A DNA stretch of 64,000 nt from Monosporascus cannonballus (Eukaryota; Ascomycota; Sordariomycetes; Xylariales): NCBI GenBank assembly GCA_004154925.1, contig QJNS01000064.1, positions 190,987 to 254,986 of the forward strand, read 5' to 3'. Made by a program: the position numbers and the translations under genes. This document shows, one piece after another, positions 11,351 to 23,219 of this stretch (its first letter is position 1; the number at the start of each line of letters is the position of its first letter). Under the pieces are notes generated by a model. That model did not search any database and was not told where the DNA came from. It saw only the letters and a program-made list of their open reading frames with translations.

Positions 11351-12700
11351 TATTAATAAAAAGGGTTTTTCTTACGGATATTATTTTTTTCGAGTTACAT
11401 TTTTGTTTCGGCCAGCTATTCAATATTTTCTGGGGTTATGGTTCGAAAATGTCGATATTATTATTTATTATTTTTGTTATTTCCGATACGATTTAGAAAA
11501 TCGAATCCTTCGTAATATATGCCGGTAATCCTTCGTAAATATAATATTTTTATTTTTTATAATTAAGATATTTTCGTCGTTGATAATATATGGCGTACAT
11601 TTTGCTATATTAATTAGAGATTTCGAGGTAAATTTCTTTTGTTTAACCCTAATATTTACGTAATTATCCGTATAATATTTTTTGTTATATTCGTAATATT
11701 TATTAAAATAATTTCTTGGTTTTTTGTATTTTGCGTTAAATTCTTTTTCGTAATAATCCTTATCCGAATTTTTGTTATAGGCCTAATATATATTTGGTTT
11801 AAATTATTTTTAAATTATGTTTCCGGTATAAATATTGAGTTATTTTGTTATAACCTTTTAGGTTTTTTGTATTTATAAACTTTATATCTTTTTTTGCCAT
11901 AATTAAAGTATTTAATCTTGTTTTAATTTTGTTTATAAGTTACGCCGAGTTCCATAAATCCTGGCATTATTCCGTAAAAAATAAAAGGTACGTTTCGTTT
12001 TTTCCCTTAATTAAATTTGTTATATTCCGAACGTAAAGTTTATTATCCCTTTCTTTTAATCCTTTTTCAAACTGTTAATTATTAATCTTAATTACCTTTA
12101 TAATATACGGATTTAAGGTAATTAATCGTTTAATCCAAATAATTTTTTTTTATATTATGTTTTAACCTTTTATAAAATATATCGATAAAAGTATCGGTTT
12201 TTTCGTTTTTTAATTTTGTTTTGGCCATAAACCTTTTAAAGGTTATGGCGTATTTAAACGCAAATCCTTTTTATCGGAATTATAAAAATTGTTAAACCGG
12301 AAAATATTTTTTATCCAAATTATGAAAATTATCCCATATTTTATCCTCGAACTTAATATAAAATAAAAAATCTTATTAATAAAATCTTTTTTATTTAAAC
12401 TTTTTATTTTTAATAAAGTTTTTATAATAGGTTTAAATTAATTAATATTATTTCCCGTTAGGCATATTTTTATTCTTAGGACGTTAGCCGCCGGATTACT
12501 AAAATTTAAAAAGTAAAAATAAATTCGTACCTAAATTAAGAAAATTTGAAAGTTACATTTTCTGTTATAAGGTTCCCATTTCCTAAACTTTATACGGGCG
12601 AAAAAAGTTTGGGCAAGTAACATAACCCTAATTTGTCGGATTTTTCTTTTTAATTCTCAAATTCGAACCCAAAACTGCTAAATATAAGTTTTATCAATAT
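11350..12700 (-). pseudogene. gag: El-2 gag, degraded
   Basis: The minus strand reads as the same gag type as El-1. The zinc knuckle at 11869-11910 keeps its spacing, but all four ligands are gone (Cys, Cys, His and Cys all read Tyr), the pattern expected from G-to-A/C-to-T changes. The N-terminal region near 12450-12680 matches El-1 and El-6. Confidence 0.78.
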
Positions 12701-12770
12701 TAATTAATATTTTAACATTAATAAATATTACGTAAAGTTTAACAGTATTATTAAATAAAAATATATAACG

Positions 12771-13157
12771 AATAACAGCTAAGCGGTTTAATTAATTATT
12801 AAACCTTAGTCGTATAGATTTATATTAATAAAAATATCGTAAAAATCTAGGTAATAAATATAATAATCGTATTACGTTTCGTAATACTAAAGGTATTTTA
12901 AGTAACGATATTATATTACAAACTAAAGTTATCTGGATTATAAAAATAATAAACGTATATATCTTTTTCTATTAATTGGCTTATTACTAATAATTTGGCG
13001 ATCCGGCTTACTGGCTTACCACCAGTAAGTTGGCGATCCGGCTTACTGGCTTACCACCAGTGAATTGGTAATCCATCACGTAACCTGCCCCACTGTGCAC
13101 TTGTGGTTGGACCGCGAGGGACCTTTTCTGGAGACCGTGGCTCGTTGGGCCATGACA
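12771..13157 (-). repeat. El-2 5' LTR
   Basis: A 387-bp LTR. The plus strand ends GGGCCATGACA directly before the CGATA duplication. It contains three units of the 35-bp repeat (about 12985-13085; GGCTTACTGGCTTACCACC and related), against one unit in the 3' LTR. The plus-strand left half is heavily RIPed while the repeat half is GC-rich and nearly untouched. Confidence 0.9.
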
Positions 13158-14795
13158 CGATAAGACTTACTAATGCTCCCGCCAGTTTTCAAAGCCTGGT
13201 CATAACTATTCTCTGATAATTTCTAGACAAATTTGTATTTGTCCACCGCGACGACATCTTTATTTACTTTAAAACGTTGAAAAAGCATAAAAAATATCTG
13301 GTTTAAATACATAAAACTCTAAATAAAACGAATATTGGAATTAACAGAACCAAAAATATATAACATATACAAAAACTGAATTTTCTGAAATTCATTTGTA
13401 TTTCAGGCCAAATTCAAATTTAACGCTTTAAGTTAAAAGCAATCAAGGACTAACTTATCTTTAATAAGGCGAATATTATAAATATCCGACAAATCTTAAG
13501 ATGTACAACTTATATACGTACCCTAATTAAAGAATATAAAGACATAATTAAACTATTAACGAAACTTACTACTAAGGAATACGTTGGGAAAAATTCTAAC
13601 TCCTAAAGGAAGCCAAAAAAGCATTTCGAGAATTAAAGAAAACAATTACTAACGGATCTATCGATAAAATACCAAACCCAAAAAAAACGACTAAAAACCG
13701 ACGCCTTAAAATACGCACTGGGTGCAGTTTTAAAATAACAAGAAAATAATAACAAATAATACCTAATAACATATTACTCAAAAGAATTCCGAAATTCAAA
13801 ACTCAAATACCAGATTTTACGACAAAAAGCTATTAATAATTATTAACGTTTTTAAAAAAACAAGAATTTTTCCTTAATAAAAAAAAACTTTTCGATCTTT
13901 ACTTTAATTACAAAAACTTTACGCAATTCATAAAAGCTTAAAAATTAAATAAACGATATAAAAAATGGATAATTTTTCTATCGAGATTTAACTTTAAGAT
14001 ACACCATATTAAAGGAAAAAAAATATCCAGGTGGATATCTTTAATCGCAAAGGAGATTACGATCTCAAATTCCCCCAAAAAGGCATATAGATATTACAGT
14101 ACAATAAGGACGGTACCGTATAATTGTGTAAAATAGTAAAAAAACTAACTACCGAACTTTTGATACGGTTCCGGAATTCCTACGATATAAAGGAACGAAA
14201 AAAGGTCCAGCGACTAAAAGGGCAACCAAAAAATCAGCTATTGTACCATGACAAAATCTATGTTCCCAAAGATCAATAGAAACAATTTGTAAAAGAATTC
14301 CATAAAGATTTACTGCACGGATACCAAGGAATTTTTAAAACCATTAAACGATTACAAAAAAAATACGACTTTCCAGAATTACGCCGTATAATTAAAAAGG
14401 TAATTAAAAATTGCAACACTTGTAACAAAGCTAAAATAATACGCCATAAGCCTTACGGGCTATTATAATTTATTAATTTTCCTAATAAAGCATAAAATAT
14501 TATAACTCGGGATTTTATCATTAATTTGTCTTTATTTAAGGACCCAGTTATTAAATTCGAATACGACGGAATATAATCAATTATTAATAAACTTACCAAA
14601 TATAAGAATTTCCTACCTTTTAGAAGAAACGCAACGGCAAAACAATTAACTTACGCCTTTATCAAATACTATCTTAACAATCATGGGATACCAAAAAAAA
14701 TCATTTCCGACAAAAATACGTTTTTCTCTTCAAAATTTGGCACCAGTTTTTTTTTAAACAAATTGGTGCTAAGTTCAAATTCTTAACAGCGTATC
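13158..14795 (+). pseudogene. pol: El-3 pol fragment: RT palm, RNase H, integrase N-terminus and core
   Basis: Continues the RT from 6553 with LTNAPASFQSL, then a palm motif reading FVFVHRDDIFIY at 13235-13264 (catalytic DD at 13250-13255, where the family usually has YLDD). RNase H shows TDA.KYALGAVLK at 13697-13738. The integrase zinc finger is intact at 14301-14423: His 14301, His 14316, Cys 14412, Cys 14421 (HX4HX31CX2C). The core region follows, with Asp codons near 14512 and 14567. El-4 interrupts it at 14795. Several RIP stops are present, but it reads more cleanly than family A pol. Confidence 0.9.
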
Positions 14796-15215
14796 TGTAA
14801 CGAACCTGTTATACATCCACCTAGAGGTATAAGCAGTATCCGAAAAGGGTCTTGATTTGCAGGTAATAATAGGGCGAGGTATAATTCAGTGGTCTGTTCG
14901 TTAAAGAGATTTTAGGTACTTTTCCCTTAATTAGAAAACGATGTAGTTACCTCTAAGTTAAAAGCTTAGATTAATATCTAAAGAGCGAAAATAAGTAGAT
15001 GTTATTTATATAAAAGACCGATTCCTTATACATCCCATTTCCTTACAGTAATTGTATCTTGGATCTATATGATATATACGATTTAATTAATTTATTAGAT
15101 TACTTAAATCACCTCATCTGGGCCAAGAATTTTCCTCCGGAGTTTAGCCGTAACAGCTTTACGTTAGGCCTTAAAAGTTAGCTTCTTTAAGATAGGAACC
15201 CTTATTTCCGTAACA
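14796..15215 (-). repeat. El-4 3' LTR (family B)
   Basis: A 420-bp LTR. The plus strand runs from TGTAACGAACCTGTTATACA to TTCCGTAACA. Immediately beyond it (15216-15230) the minus strand reads AACAAGGGGAAATAA, a plausible polypurine tract. Confidence 0.93.
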
Positions 15216-15360
15216 TTATTTCCCCTTGTTATGGATTTTTATTCCAAAGATAAGAACCGTAAGTCGTTATTTTGTTTTGTTAAAGAAAGTTGGAGGTATT
15301 TTAGCTAAATTTAACATAATAGGCCCTATTCAAAAAAAGAAAAAAAAACCTCGATTAAAT

Positions 15361-15906
15361 TAATGCGAAACGCACGATAACCGTATAAATTTTATCGAAA
15401 AATTTGGCTTCAAAGTCGTTGTTTACTTAAATTATGTTCGTTTCGGGGAACACGATTATTTTTACGTGGTAGATATTCCAAGTTATGGTTATTATACCCG
15501 TCGCCAAAGTTCGGCCTGTAACGTATTAAATATAAATTCCCTAGTGAAGATTAGACAGAAACGCGAAAGTTTGCAAAAGGAATAGCGCGAAATAAAGGAT
15601 AAATTAATAAAGTTTCTAGGTCGGTTAAAACGCTTACGTTTTTAACAAGCTATTTTGCAGAAAAAGGTTTTTGTTATTTTGAAGGAAGGTTATGAAATAG
15701 ATTAATTGGAAAAATAGGAAACACTTGAGGAAAAATAACGGCGCGTAAAAGCGGAATAAGTATAATTTGTTTCTGAGATAGATGCTATTATAGGAACGTC
15801 GGCTTTTTTCGATTGGAACGCCGTAAGGTTGGATTTGGGTGAGAGAACCGTTATCGCCTGTGACCTTGGCCGTATTGGAAACGGTCGGTCAGGATTCTGG
15901 CGGTAA
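15361..15906 (+). pseudogene. El-4 antisense ORF: family B relative of the Zn2Cys6-like gene
   Basis: A frame without frameshift from about 15361 (N-terminus uncertain; RIP stops upstream) to TAA 15904-15906, on the opposite strand to pol. A six-position array at 15424-15519 has spacing CX2CX7CX8CX2CX7C. Five positions read TAC/TAT (Tyr, expected from TGC/TGT) and the last is still TGT. It is followed by a Lys/Glu/Gln/Leu-rich stretch (RQKRESLQKE, LGRLKRLR, QAILQKK) that looks like a coiled coil, then AFFDWNAV and a short tail. In-frame stops are TAA/TAG at former Gln positions. It has the same layout as the El-2 gene but little sequence identity. Confidence 0.7.
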
Positions 15907-15939
15907 AACGTCTTAACCAGGTGTATCGTATTCGTTAAA

Positions 15940-18900
15940 TGGTTAAATAATTTCCAAATGTTTTTTTATGTAAATATCTTTTTTATTTACCTAGGTACTG
16001 AATTTTATTTTTGATTATTTTGGAGTCTAGTATTTGTTCGATTTTGTACTTGTTAACATTTTTTTCGATTTTTAGGCTTGTTTTTAACGGGGCGTTTTCG
16101 GGTATTAGTTTAAGTAAAGAAACGTGGTAAACAGGGTGTATCTTTATGTTTTTGGAAATAATCTTTTTCAATTTTAAACGGCCTGAGTTTTTTAAAATCG
16201 ATTTTGTCGTTAGGTTTTTTCGTTTGGATTTAAGAAATGTTCAAAATTGCGTTTTGTTTTTAGCGTAATAAATAAATTTTATTTTTTTTCGCTAAAATTA
16301 ATCCCTTAATTTTTTTACTATAATACTGGGTTATCCGGTATTAAAAGAATCGTAATTTATTTTGGAAACGGATTTGGACTATTTTAATTTTTATTATTAA
16401 TATTTTTGTTTTTGGTGTAATTATAATAATTTTTGGTATTTTGTTAAACGCTTAATTAGGTCGTTTTATTTTTGCCTTAAACTTCGTATATAGTTGTACA
16501 AAGAAATACCTTTATGTTTTCGTTAATAAATATATTGTAAACGATTTGTATTAATAGTAAAAGTTTTATTTAATTGTTTTGTTAGTAGTTAACATAATTT
16601 CGAAAATATTATTCCAGAGTTTAATTTAATTTTTCGGTTTGGCCGTCCGTTTAAAGATAATAGGCTGTTAAGAATTTAAGTTTGGTACTTATTTATTTGA
16701 AAAAATTAGTATTAAAGTTTGAAGTAAATAGCGTATATTTATCGGAAATAATTTTTTCTGGTATGTTATATTTGTCGAGGTAATAATTAATAAAGCCGTA
16801 AATTAATTGTTTTATTGTTATGTTTTTTTGAAAGGTAAAAAGTATCTATATTTAGTAAGTCTGTTGATAATTACTTATATTCCGTCGTATTCGACTCCAG
16901 TAATTGGATCTTTAGATAAAGGTAGGTTAATAAAGGTTTAAGTTATGGTATTTTATGTTTTGTTAGGAATATGGGTAGGTTATAGCAATCCGTAAGGTTT
17001 ATAGCGTATTGCCTTTGCTTTGTTGCAAATATTGTAGTTTTTGATGATTTTTTTGACTATCCGACGTAGTTCCAGGAAATTATACCTTTTTTGTAATTGT
17101 CTGGTAGTTTTGAAAATTTTTTGATATCCGTATAATAAGTTTTTGTAAAATTCCTTTACAAGTTATTTTTGTAAATCCTTAGGAACATAAATTTTGCCAT
17201 GATATAGTAATTGATTTTTTGGTTGCTTTTTTAGTTATTAAACCTTTTTTCGTTTTTTTTATATTATAAGACTTCCGGCACCGTATTAAAAGTTCGGTAA
17301 TTAGTTTCTTTATTATTTTATATAATTATACGGTACTGTCCTTATTATATTGTAATATCTATATGCTTTTTTTAGGGACTTTGCAATCGTAATCCTTTTT
17401 GGGACTCAGGATATCCGCCTGGATATTTTCTTTTCCTTTAATATAATATATTTTAAAGTTAAATCTTGATAGAAAAATTATTTATTTTTTATGTCGTTTA
17501 TTTAATTCTTAAGTTTTTATAAATTGCGTAAGGTTTTTGTAGTTAAAGTAAATATCGAAAGGTCTTTTCGTTGTGTTAAAAAGGTTTTTATTTTTTAAAC
17601 TATTAATAATTAATAATAACTTTTTATCGTAAATCTGGTTTTTGAGTTTTGCATTTTGGAATACTTCTAAGTAATATGTTATTAGGTATTATTTATTATT
17701 ATTTTTGTTGTTTTAGAACTGTACCCATGGCGTATTTTGAAACATCCGTTTTTAGTCGTTTTTTTTTGTCTGGGTTTAGTATTTTAACGATAAATTTGTT
17801 AGTAATCGTTTCCTTCAGTTTTCGAAATGTTTTTTTTGGTTTTCTCCAGTTGTTCGAATTTTTTCCTAACGTATTCCTTAATAATAAATTTCGTTAATGG
17901 TTTAACTATGTTTTCGTATCCTTTAATTAGGCCGCATACGTAACTCCTAAACTTTAGGATTTGTCGGATATCTATAACGGTTGCCTTATTAGGGATAAGC
18001 TAGTCCTTAACTGTTTTCAACTTAAAATGTTAAATTTAAATTCGACCGGGAATAAAAGTAAATCCTAAAAAATCTAGGTTTTGCGTATACTATATATTTT
18101 TAGTTAGGTTAATTCGAATATTCGGTTTATTTAAAGTTATAATATTTAAGCTATATATTCCTTATATTCTTTTAATATTTCAGAATAAATTAGGATATCG
18201 TCGAGCTAAACAAATATAAATTTATTTAGAAATTATTTAAAAATAATTATGACCAAACTTTGGAAACTAGCCGGAGCGTTAGTAAATCCTATCGGCATTA
18301 CTTTGTATTCGTAAAGTTTATGTATTATTCTGAATGTCGTTTTTTATTTTTCTTTTTTGCCTATTTAGATGCGGTAGTAGTTATTGCGAAAATCAAGTGG
18401 CGTAAACTATTTAGCTTTGTTAATATTTTTTAAGATATTTATAAATATTAAGGGATATCCGTTTTTAATTATGATATCGTTTAATTATTTGTAATTAATT
18501 ATTTTTCGATAAACGGGATTTCCGTTTTCGTTAATTTTTTGTTTATTATCCTTTATGTTTAGCACCATAAAAACGGGATATTTATGAAGAAAGTTGGAAG
18601 GTTAAATATATTTCTTTTTCAGATTTAGTTATATGCCTTTACATAATGCTTTTAGTTTTTCGGGATTAATATGGTATATTTTGTGAAGTTTCAGATAATG
18701 TTTTTTCTTAATAAGTATTTGGTAATCTTATTAACCGTAAGGAAATAATTAATGATTTTTCCTGTCTTTAAATAATTATTTAAACTCTTGGTAATCCGGG
18801 AGTGCCGTAAAGGGATAATTAGGGATCCGTATTTCCTTAATAATATAGCAAATCTTTCGATTATTCTTTTCTGATATTTTTGTTTTATTTTTCCAGGAAA

Positions 18901-19150
18901 GTATCCGTTTTTTCCAATTACTCCGGGGGTTGCTAAAATAAAATTAAGGTATTTTCAAAATGATATCGTATTTAAAGATGTCAACGATATTCAACGAAAC
19001 GCGTTTTTGGTATCTTTGAATTTGTACAATAAGTTTTTTGTTTTTCGTAGGATTTGTCCATTTTCGTAGGATTTGTCCATTTTCGTAGATGAATAGGTTA
19101 TTATTTATCGTACGCAACTTCTAGAACTTTAACTTATATCTCTAAAAGAT
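15940..19150 (-). pseudogene. pol: El-4 pol (RT-RH-IN-chromodomain), degraded
   Basis: Minus-strand polyprotein. The RT block APASFQSL lies near 18240-18275 and LDDILIYS near 18185-18205; the Tyr before LDD is a stop. RNase H lies near 17640-17790, in register with TDA.KYALGAVL of El-3. The integrase zinc finger lies near 17040-17180. A clean 62-codon piece at 16171-15983 holds HPVYHVSLLKLIPENAPL and the chromodomain start KYKIEQILDSKIIKNKIQYL. Domain order matches El-3. Many RIP stops are present. Confidence 0.85.
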
Positions 19151-21490
19151 CTGATATTTTTCTGCTATTACAGGAAAAATAAAATTGCTTTTTGCTCCGG
19201 AATTAATTATTGTTTTGAAAGTTCGGCCTTCGTATTAAAGAGGAATCTTAATTTGACTACGTATTTCCTTAATTACCTTATATAAGGTTTTGTAAATTGG
19301 GATTTTGCGATATTTTATTTTTAAGGGTTTCGATTTTTTTTAATTAATATTATTTGTTTGCAAAAAGGCATTTTTATTTTCGTATTTTCTTATCGGCATA
19401 CTTGAAACAATGGTTATTTATATATTTATATTATTTGTTTTGTTTAATTAGTATTTAAAACTAATTATATTTTTGGTTTACATCTTAATTTTGTATTTTT
19501 TGAATTATAAGGTCTGAAAGGTATATTTCCGAAAAAGGTATTCCTATATTCAGGAGTTTATATTAAGCACAAAATATCGGGAAGTAATATACCTATTTTT
19601 GCGATATAGCCTTTTGACTCCGTTTTGAATCGGGATATAAATAGTAAAACTTAGGGTATTCTGGCTATCGAGAAATTTCGGTATATCGATATTTATCCTT
19701 TGGTTCGGTAAGTATTTTTTCATGCAATTTAAACCAAAAGTTATTATTTTTTTAGCTTTAAAATAAACGAGATAATCGTCGATGTAGCAAATAGGAAAAT
19801 GTAATAGGTTATAAAGGTTTACCGATAGTGTTTTCGAGTAAATAATGTATTTTAGGAGCTTCTAAAGCTTTGGGGGTAATTATTTATAGTTACTGATATC
19901 CGGCCGAAATTGGCCGTCCTTTATATGTATCTTATATTTCTGGGAATTAAGGTGGCACTGATATTTTAGCCCTATGGTTATTTTGGAAGCCGTTTGTCCT
20001 AGATGGTATTTGCAAGCTTTAACCTTAAAATGATGGCAAATGGGACAATTTTCATATTTTGGGTTATTATTCTGGATCTGAGTGGTTATGGCGATAGTGA
20101 ATTTTGGCTGGAAGGAAATCGAGCTGATTTTTTTCTTTTTTTTTCTGCCTTATTGTCGGTTTTTTGTTTAGCCGTTTTGGCTTTTTTCTGGGATTAAGGA
20201 ATCCTTTTTTTTAGAGTTTCTTTTGGCGGGAAAGCGATATTCGTTTTTAAAATGTCCCTTTTTGCCACAATTAAACTATTTTATTTTGGATTTGGTTTTT
20301 TTTAGGCTTTTTCGAAACGGAATTTGTTTCCTTTTAAAGCTTGCCCTTATCCTTTTTGGCTTGGTTATTAGAGCTTTTATCGTTACTTTATTTATCGGTC
20401 CCTTTTTCTAAGGTACCGATCAAAAGTGCGTCGGTCCGCAATAATAGCTTTATTTATATATTTCGTAAAAGATTTTATTTTGGGTTCCATATATAATTTG
20501 TCCTGAATTTACGGATTTAATATATTATAATAAGGATAAAATAATATATTTTCTGGCAAATTTGATGTAGCTGCTAAACGATTAAATTTAATCGTATATT
20601 TAGGTATTAATTTAGTTTGGTAAAGGAAATAAAATCACTTAATTATATGTTAATTTTTATTTAGATTTCCGAATAAAATTCGTATTTGTTTTTAAAAAAA
20701 ATATTTATATTTGTTGAAAATATAATGGGTTATATCCGAAAATTGCTTAAAGTAATTTCGTAAATAATCTTTCATAATAAGTTTAAACCATAAAAAGATT
20801 TTTCCGGTAAATAACTGAAAAATGGCTATCATTTTTTAATAATCCTTAATTAAAGAACTTTTATAAAACTTAAGGTACAATTTGGCTTGGACCAGGAATC
20901 CTTCCGGGTCCTTTGATTTATCGTAAGGCGTGGGGAGAGTTGGCTTATAGCTTTTGACGTCCGGCATTCCATAGTAGTTGGGAGGTGGAATGGTTCCTTT
21001 ACGTATCTGGTTTGCATCAAATAATGGTAGGGTTAAGGCTTTTTGCTGTTAAACGAACTTAGCATTTTTTAGAGCCTTAACCTTTGTTATTAAGATATAT
21101 AGTTTTTTCTTAATAGTTAGTTCTTTTTCTTTTTTTTTGAAATTTTACTCCATACTTTTTCTTAACCTTTTCCTTAATGTTTTCCTGCTTTGATTTTTCC
21201 TCTTGGATTTTAATAAAGTTCTTAGAAATCGAGGTAGGTTATTATTAGAGTTATAAAAAAAGGTTTTTCTTAAGATTAGGTGATAAGGAGTATTATGTTA
21301 TTAACTAATTAAAGGACTTTTTTAATAAGGGGTAAATCGTTAAGTTTTGTTAATGATATTTTATTAGCCAATAATGGGGATCGGGTGTATTATTTGTTTT
21401 CTGAATATCGTCCTATGTTATCGTTTGTACCGAGTTCAGAAAAACGTATGCCTAATTGGGCGATAAATTATTCGTCGACTATTGATTAAG
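19150..21490 (-). pseudogene. gag: El-4 gag and protease, degraded
   Basis: The zinc knuckle near 20230-20275 reads CFNCGKKGHFKNEY, with the last ligand changed from Cys to Tyr. The protease active site near 19180-19210 reads INSGAKSNFI where an IDSGA-type motif is expected, so the catalytic Asp is Asn. The N-terminus lies near 21480, just inside the 5' LTR. Several minus-strand pieces of 20-60 residues read well, but no frame spans the gene. Confidence 0.78.
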
Positions 21491-21502
21491 AAATTATCAA
21501 AA

Positions 21503-21922
21503 TGTAACGAACCTGTTATACATTTACCTGGATGTATAAATAATATCTAAAAAGGGTTTTGATTTGCAGACAATAATAAGGCAAAGAATAATTTAGTGGT
21601 CTATTCGTTAAAAAGATTTCAGGTATTTTTCCCTTAATTAAAAAACGGTGTAATTATTTTTAAGTTAAGAGCTTAAATTATTAACTAAGAAGCGAAATTA
21701 AGTAAATGCTATTTACATAAAAAATCGATTCTTTATATATCCTATTTCCTTAAAATAAATATATCGTAAATCCATGTAATCTATATGATCTAACCAATCC
21801 ATTAGATCGCCTAGATCACCTTGTCTGGGCCAAGAACTCCCCTCCGGAGTTCAGCCGTGGCAGCTCCACGCTAGGCCTTAAAGGTTGGCCTCCTCAAAAC
21901 AGGAACCCCTGTTCCCGTAACA
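21503..21922 (-). repeat. El-4 5' LTR (family B)
   Basis: A 420-bp LTR starting TGTAACGAACCTGTTATACA and ending GTTCCCGTAACA on the plus strand, followed by the GTATC duplication. The last 120 bases are GC-rich and almost free of RIP; the rest is mutated. Confidence 0.93.
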
Positions 21923-22740
21923 GTATCATCCTTAAACGGATAAACAAACAGAAAAATTAAACGAGACAATGGAACAACATTTCCGAAACTATGTTAACTA
22001 CCAGCAAAACAACTGGGTAAAATTTTTATTACTGGTACAGATCGCCTATAGTATATCTGTTAACGAAAATATAAGCATATTTTCCCATATAGCTATATAC
22101 GGATGCGATACAAAAACGGAACGACCCAAATAATCGCTTAATAAGGCGCCAAGGATTATTACAATTGCCCAAAAAGCAAAAACGTTAACCACAGAAATTA
22201 AGACGATCCAAACCCATTTCTGGAACGAATTACGATTCCTTTAATAACGGATGGCCTAGTATTACAATAAAAAAATAATTAAAGGATTAATTTTAACAAA
22301 AAAAAACAAGGTTTACCTGCTACGCTAAAAATAAAACGCAACCTTAAACATCTTACAAATCAAAACAAAAAGACTTAACGACAAACTCGGTTTTAAAAAG
22401 CTTAGTTTATTTAAGATTAACGAAATTATTTAAAAAACCAACTACCAGCTGTCGGTACCTAAAACAATGCAAATATACCCTATTTTCTATATTTCCTTCC
22501 TTAAACCAGCACCTAAAAACGCCCTGTTAAAAACAAACCTAGAAATCGAAAAGAACTTAAATAAGTACGAGGTTAAGCAAATATTGGACTTTAGAATAAT
22601 CAAAAACAAAGTTTAGTACTTAATTAAATAAGAAAAATATTGACATAAAGAAAACATTTGAGAACTATTTAACCACTTAACGAATATGATGGACCTAGTT
22701 AAAACGTTCTACCACCAGAATCCTGACCGATCGTCTTTAG
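21923..22740 (+). pseudogene. pol: El-3 pol fragment: integrase C-terminus and chromodomain
   Basis: Continues integrase across El-4: LTAYHP, a stop, then TDKQTEKLNETMEQHFRNYVNYQQNNWVKF (21928-22020). This includes the Glu that completes the catalytic triad. Next come IAYSISVNENISIFPYIAIYGCDT and the post-core domain. The chromodomain is at about 22557-22670 (KYEVKQILDFRIIKNKV, then a stop and YLIK); the Trp codons are stops. About 800 bp read almost uninterrupted, the best-preserved pol stretch in the window. Confidence 0.9.
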
Positions 22741-22764
22741 TACGGCTAAAGTTGCAGGCGATAA

Positions 22765-23171
22765 TGTTACGACCCAAGCCAGCTGGGCCTGCGAAAACGG
22801 TCCAGCAGGGATTACGAAGTTACGCTAGTTCAAGCTTACGTAATTAGTGTTCAACGGGTTTCAACTGAGCACGACTAAGCACGACTAAGCACAATTAAGC
22901 AGCATTAAGCAATTACTTAATAAGGCTTTACTAAGTAAAAATAAGCAGTACTAAAGGGATAAAGATATATACGCTTATTATTTCCATAATTTAGATAGTT
23001 TTAACTTGCAATACTTATTAATATTAATCGTTTGCAATAAAACATCGCATTTTGAGTAATGCGAAACGTAATACGTTGCTGTATTTATTGCTTAGATTCC
23101 TACGATATTTCTGTTAATATAAACCCGTACGACTAAGGTTTAATAATTGGTTAAATCCCTAGCTCGTTATA
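22765..23171 (+). repeat. El-5 5' LTR
   Basis: A 407-bp LTR, TGTTACGACC...CTCGTTATA. The variable part has a run of 10-bp units (GAGCACGACTAAGCACGACTAAGC near 22866-22915). The last 200 bases or so match other family A LTRs. Confidence 0.92.
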
Positions 23172-23219
23172 CGTTATAAGCTTTTGTTTAATAATACCGT
23201 TAAATTCTAAATAATATCG

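Larger units (their letters stand above)
6554..13157 (-). mobile_element. El-2: full-length family A chromovirus, TSD CGATA
   Basis: A complete minus-strand insertion of 6604 bp between perfect copies of CGATA (6549-6553 and 13158-13162). In element order it has the 5' LTR 13157-12771, gag, pol, the antisense ORF (plus strand) and the 3' LTR 6871-6554. It splits the RT of El-3. The two LTRs differ by 69 bp, about two units of an internal 35-bp tandem repeat. The protein genes are inactivated by RIP. Confidence 0.95.
14796..21922 (-). mobile_element. El-4: full-length family B chromovirus, TSD GTATC
   Basis: A 7127-bp minus-strand insertion in the integrase of El-3, flanked by GTATC at 14791-14795 and 21923-21927. 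Both LTRs are exactly 420 bp. Inside, in element order: gag and protease (21480 to about 19150), RT/RNase H/integrase, a chromodomain near 16000-16070, then an antisense ORF on the plus strand. It is a second copy of El-3's own family and lets the broken pieces of El-3 be aligned. Confidence 0.95.

Noticed and set aside
12985..13085. CRISPR-like array
   Set aside because: The 35-bp units are contiguous with no unique spacers and recur in other LTRs, so they are a minisatellite.
23172..23215. Primer-binding site complementary to a tRNA after the El-5 5' LTR
   Set aside because: The conserved block CGTTATAAGCTTTTGTTTAATAATACC follows family A LTRs, but I could not match it to a tRNA 3' end. 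Self-priming is possible but not shown.
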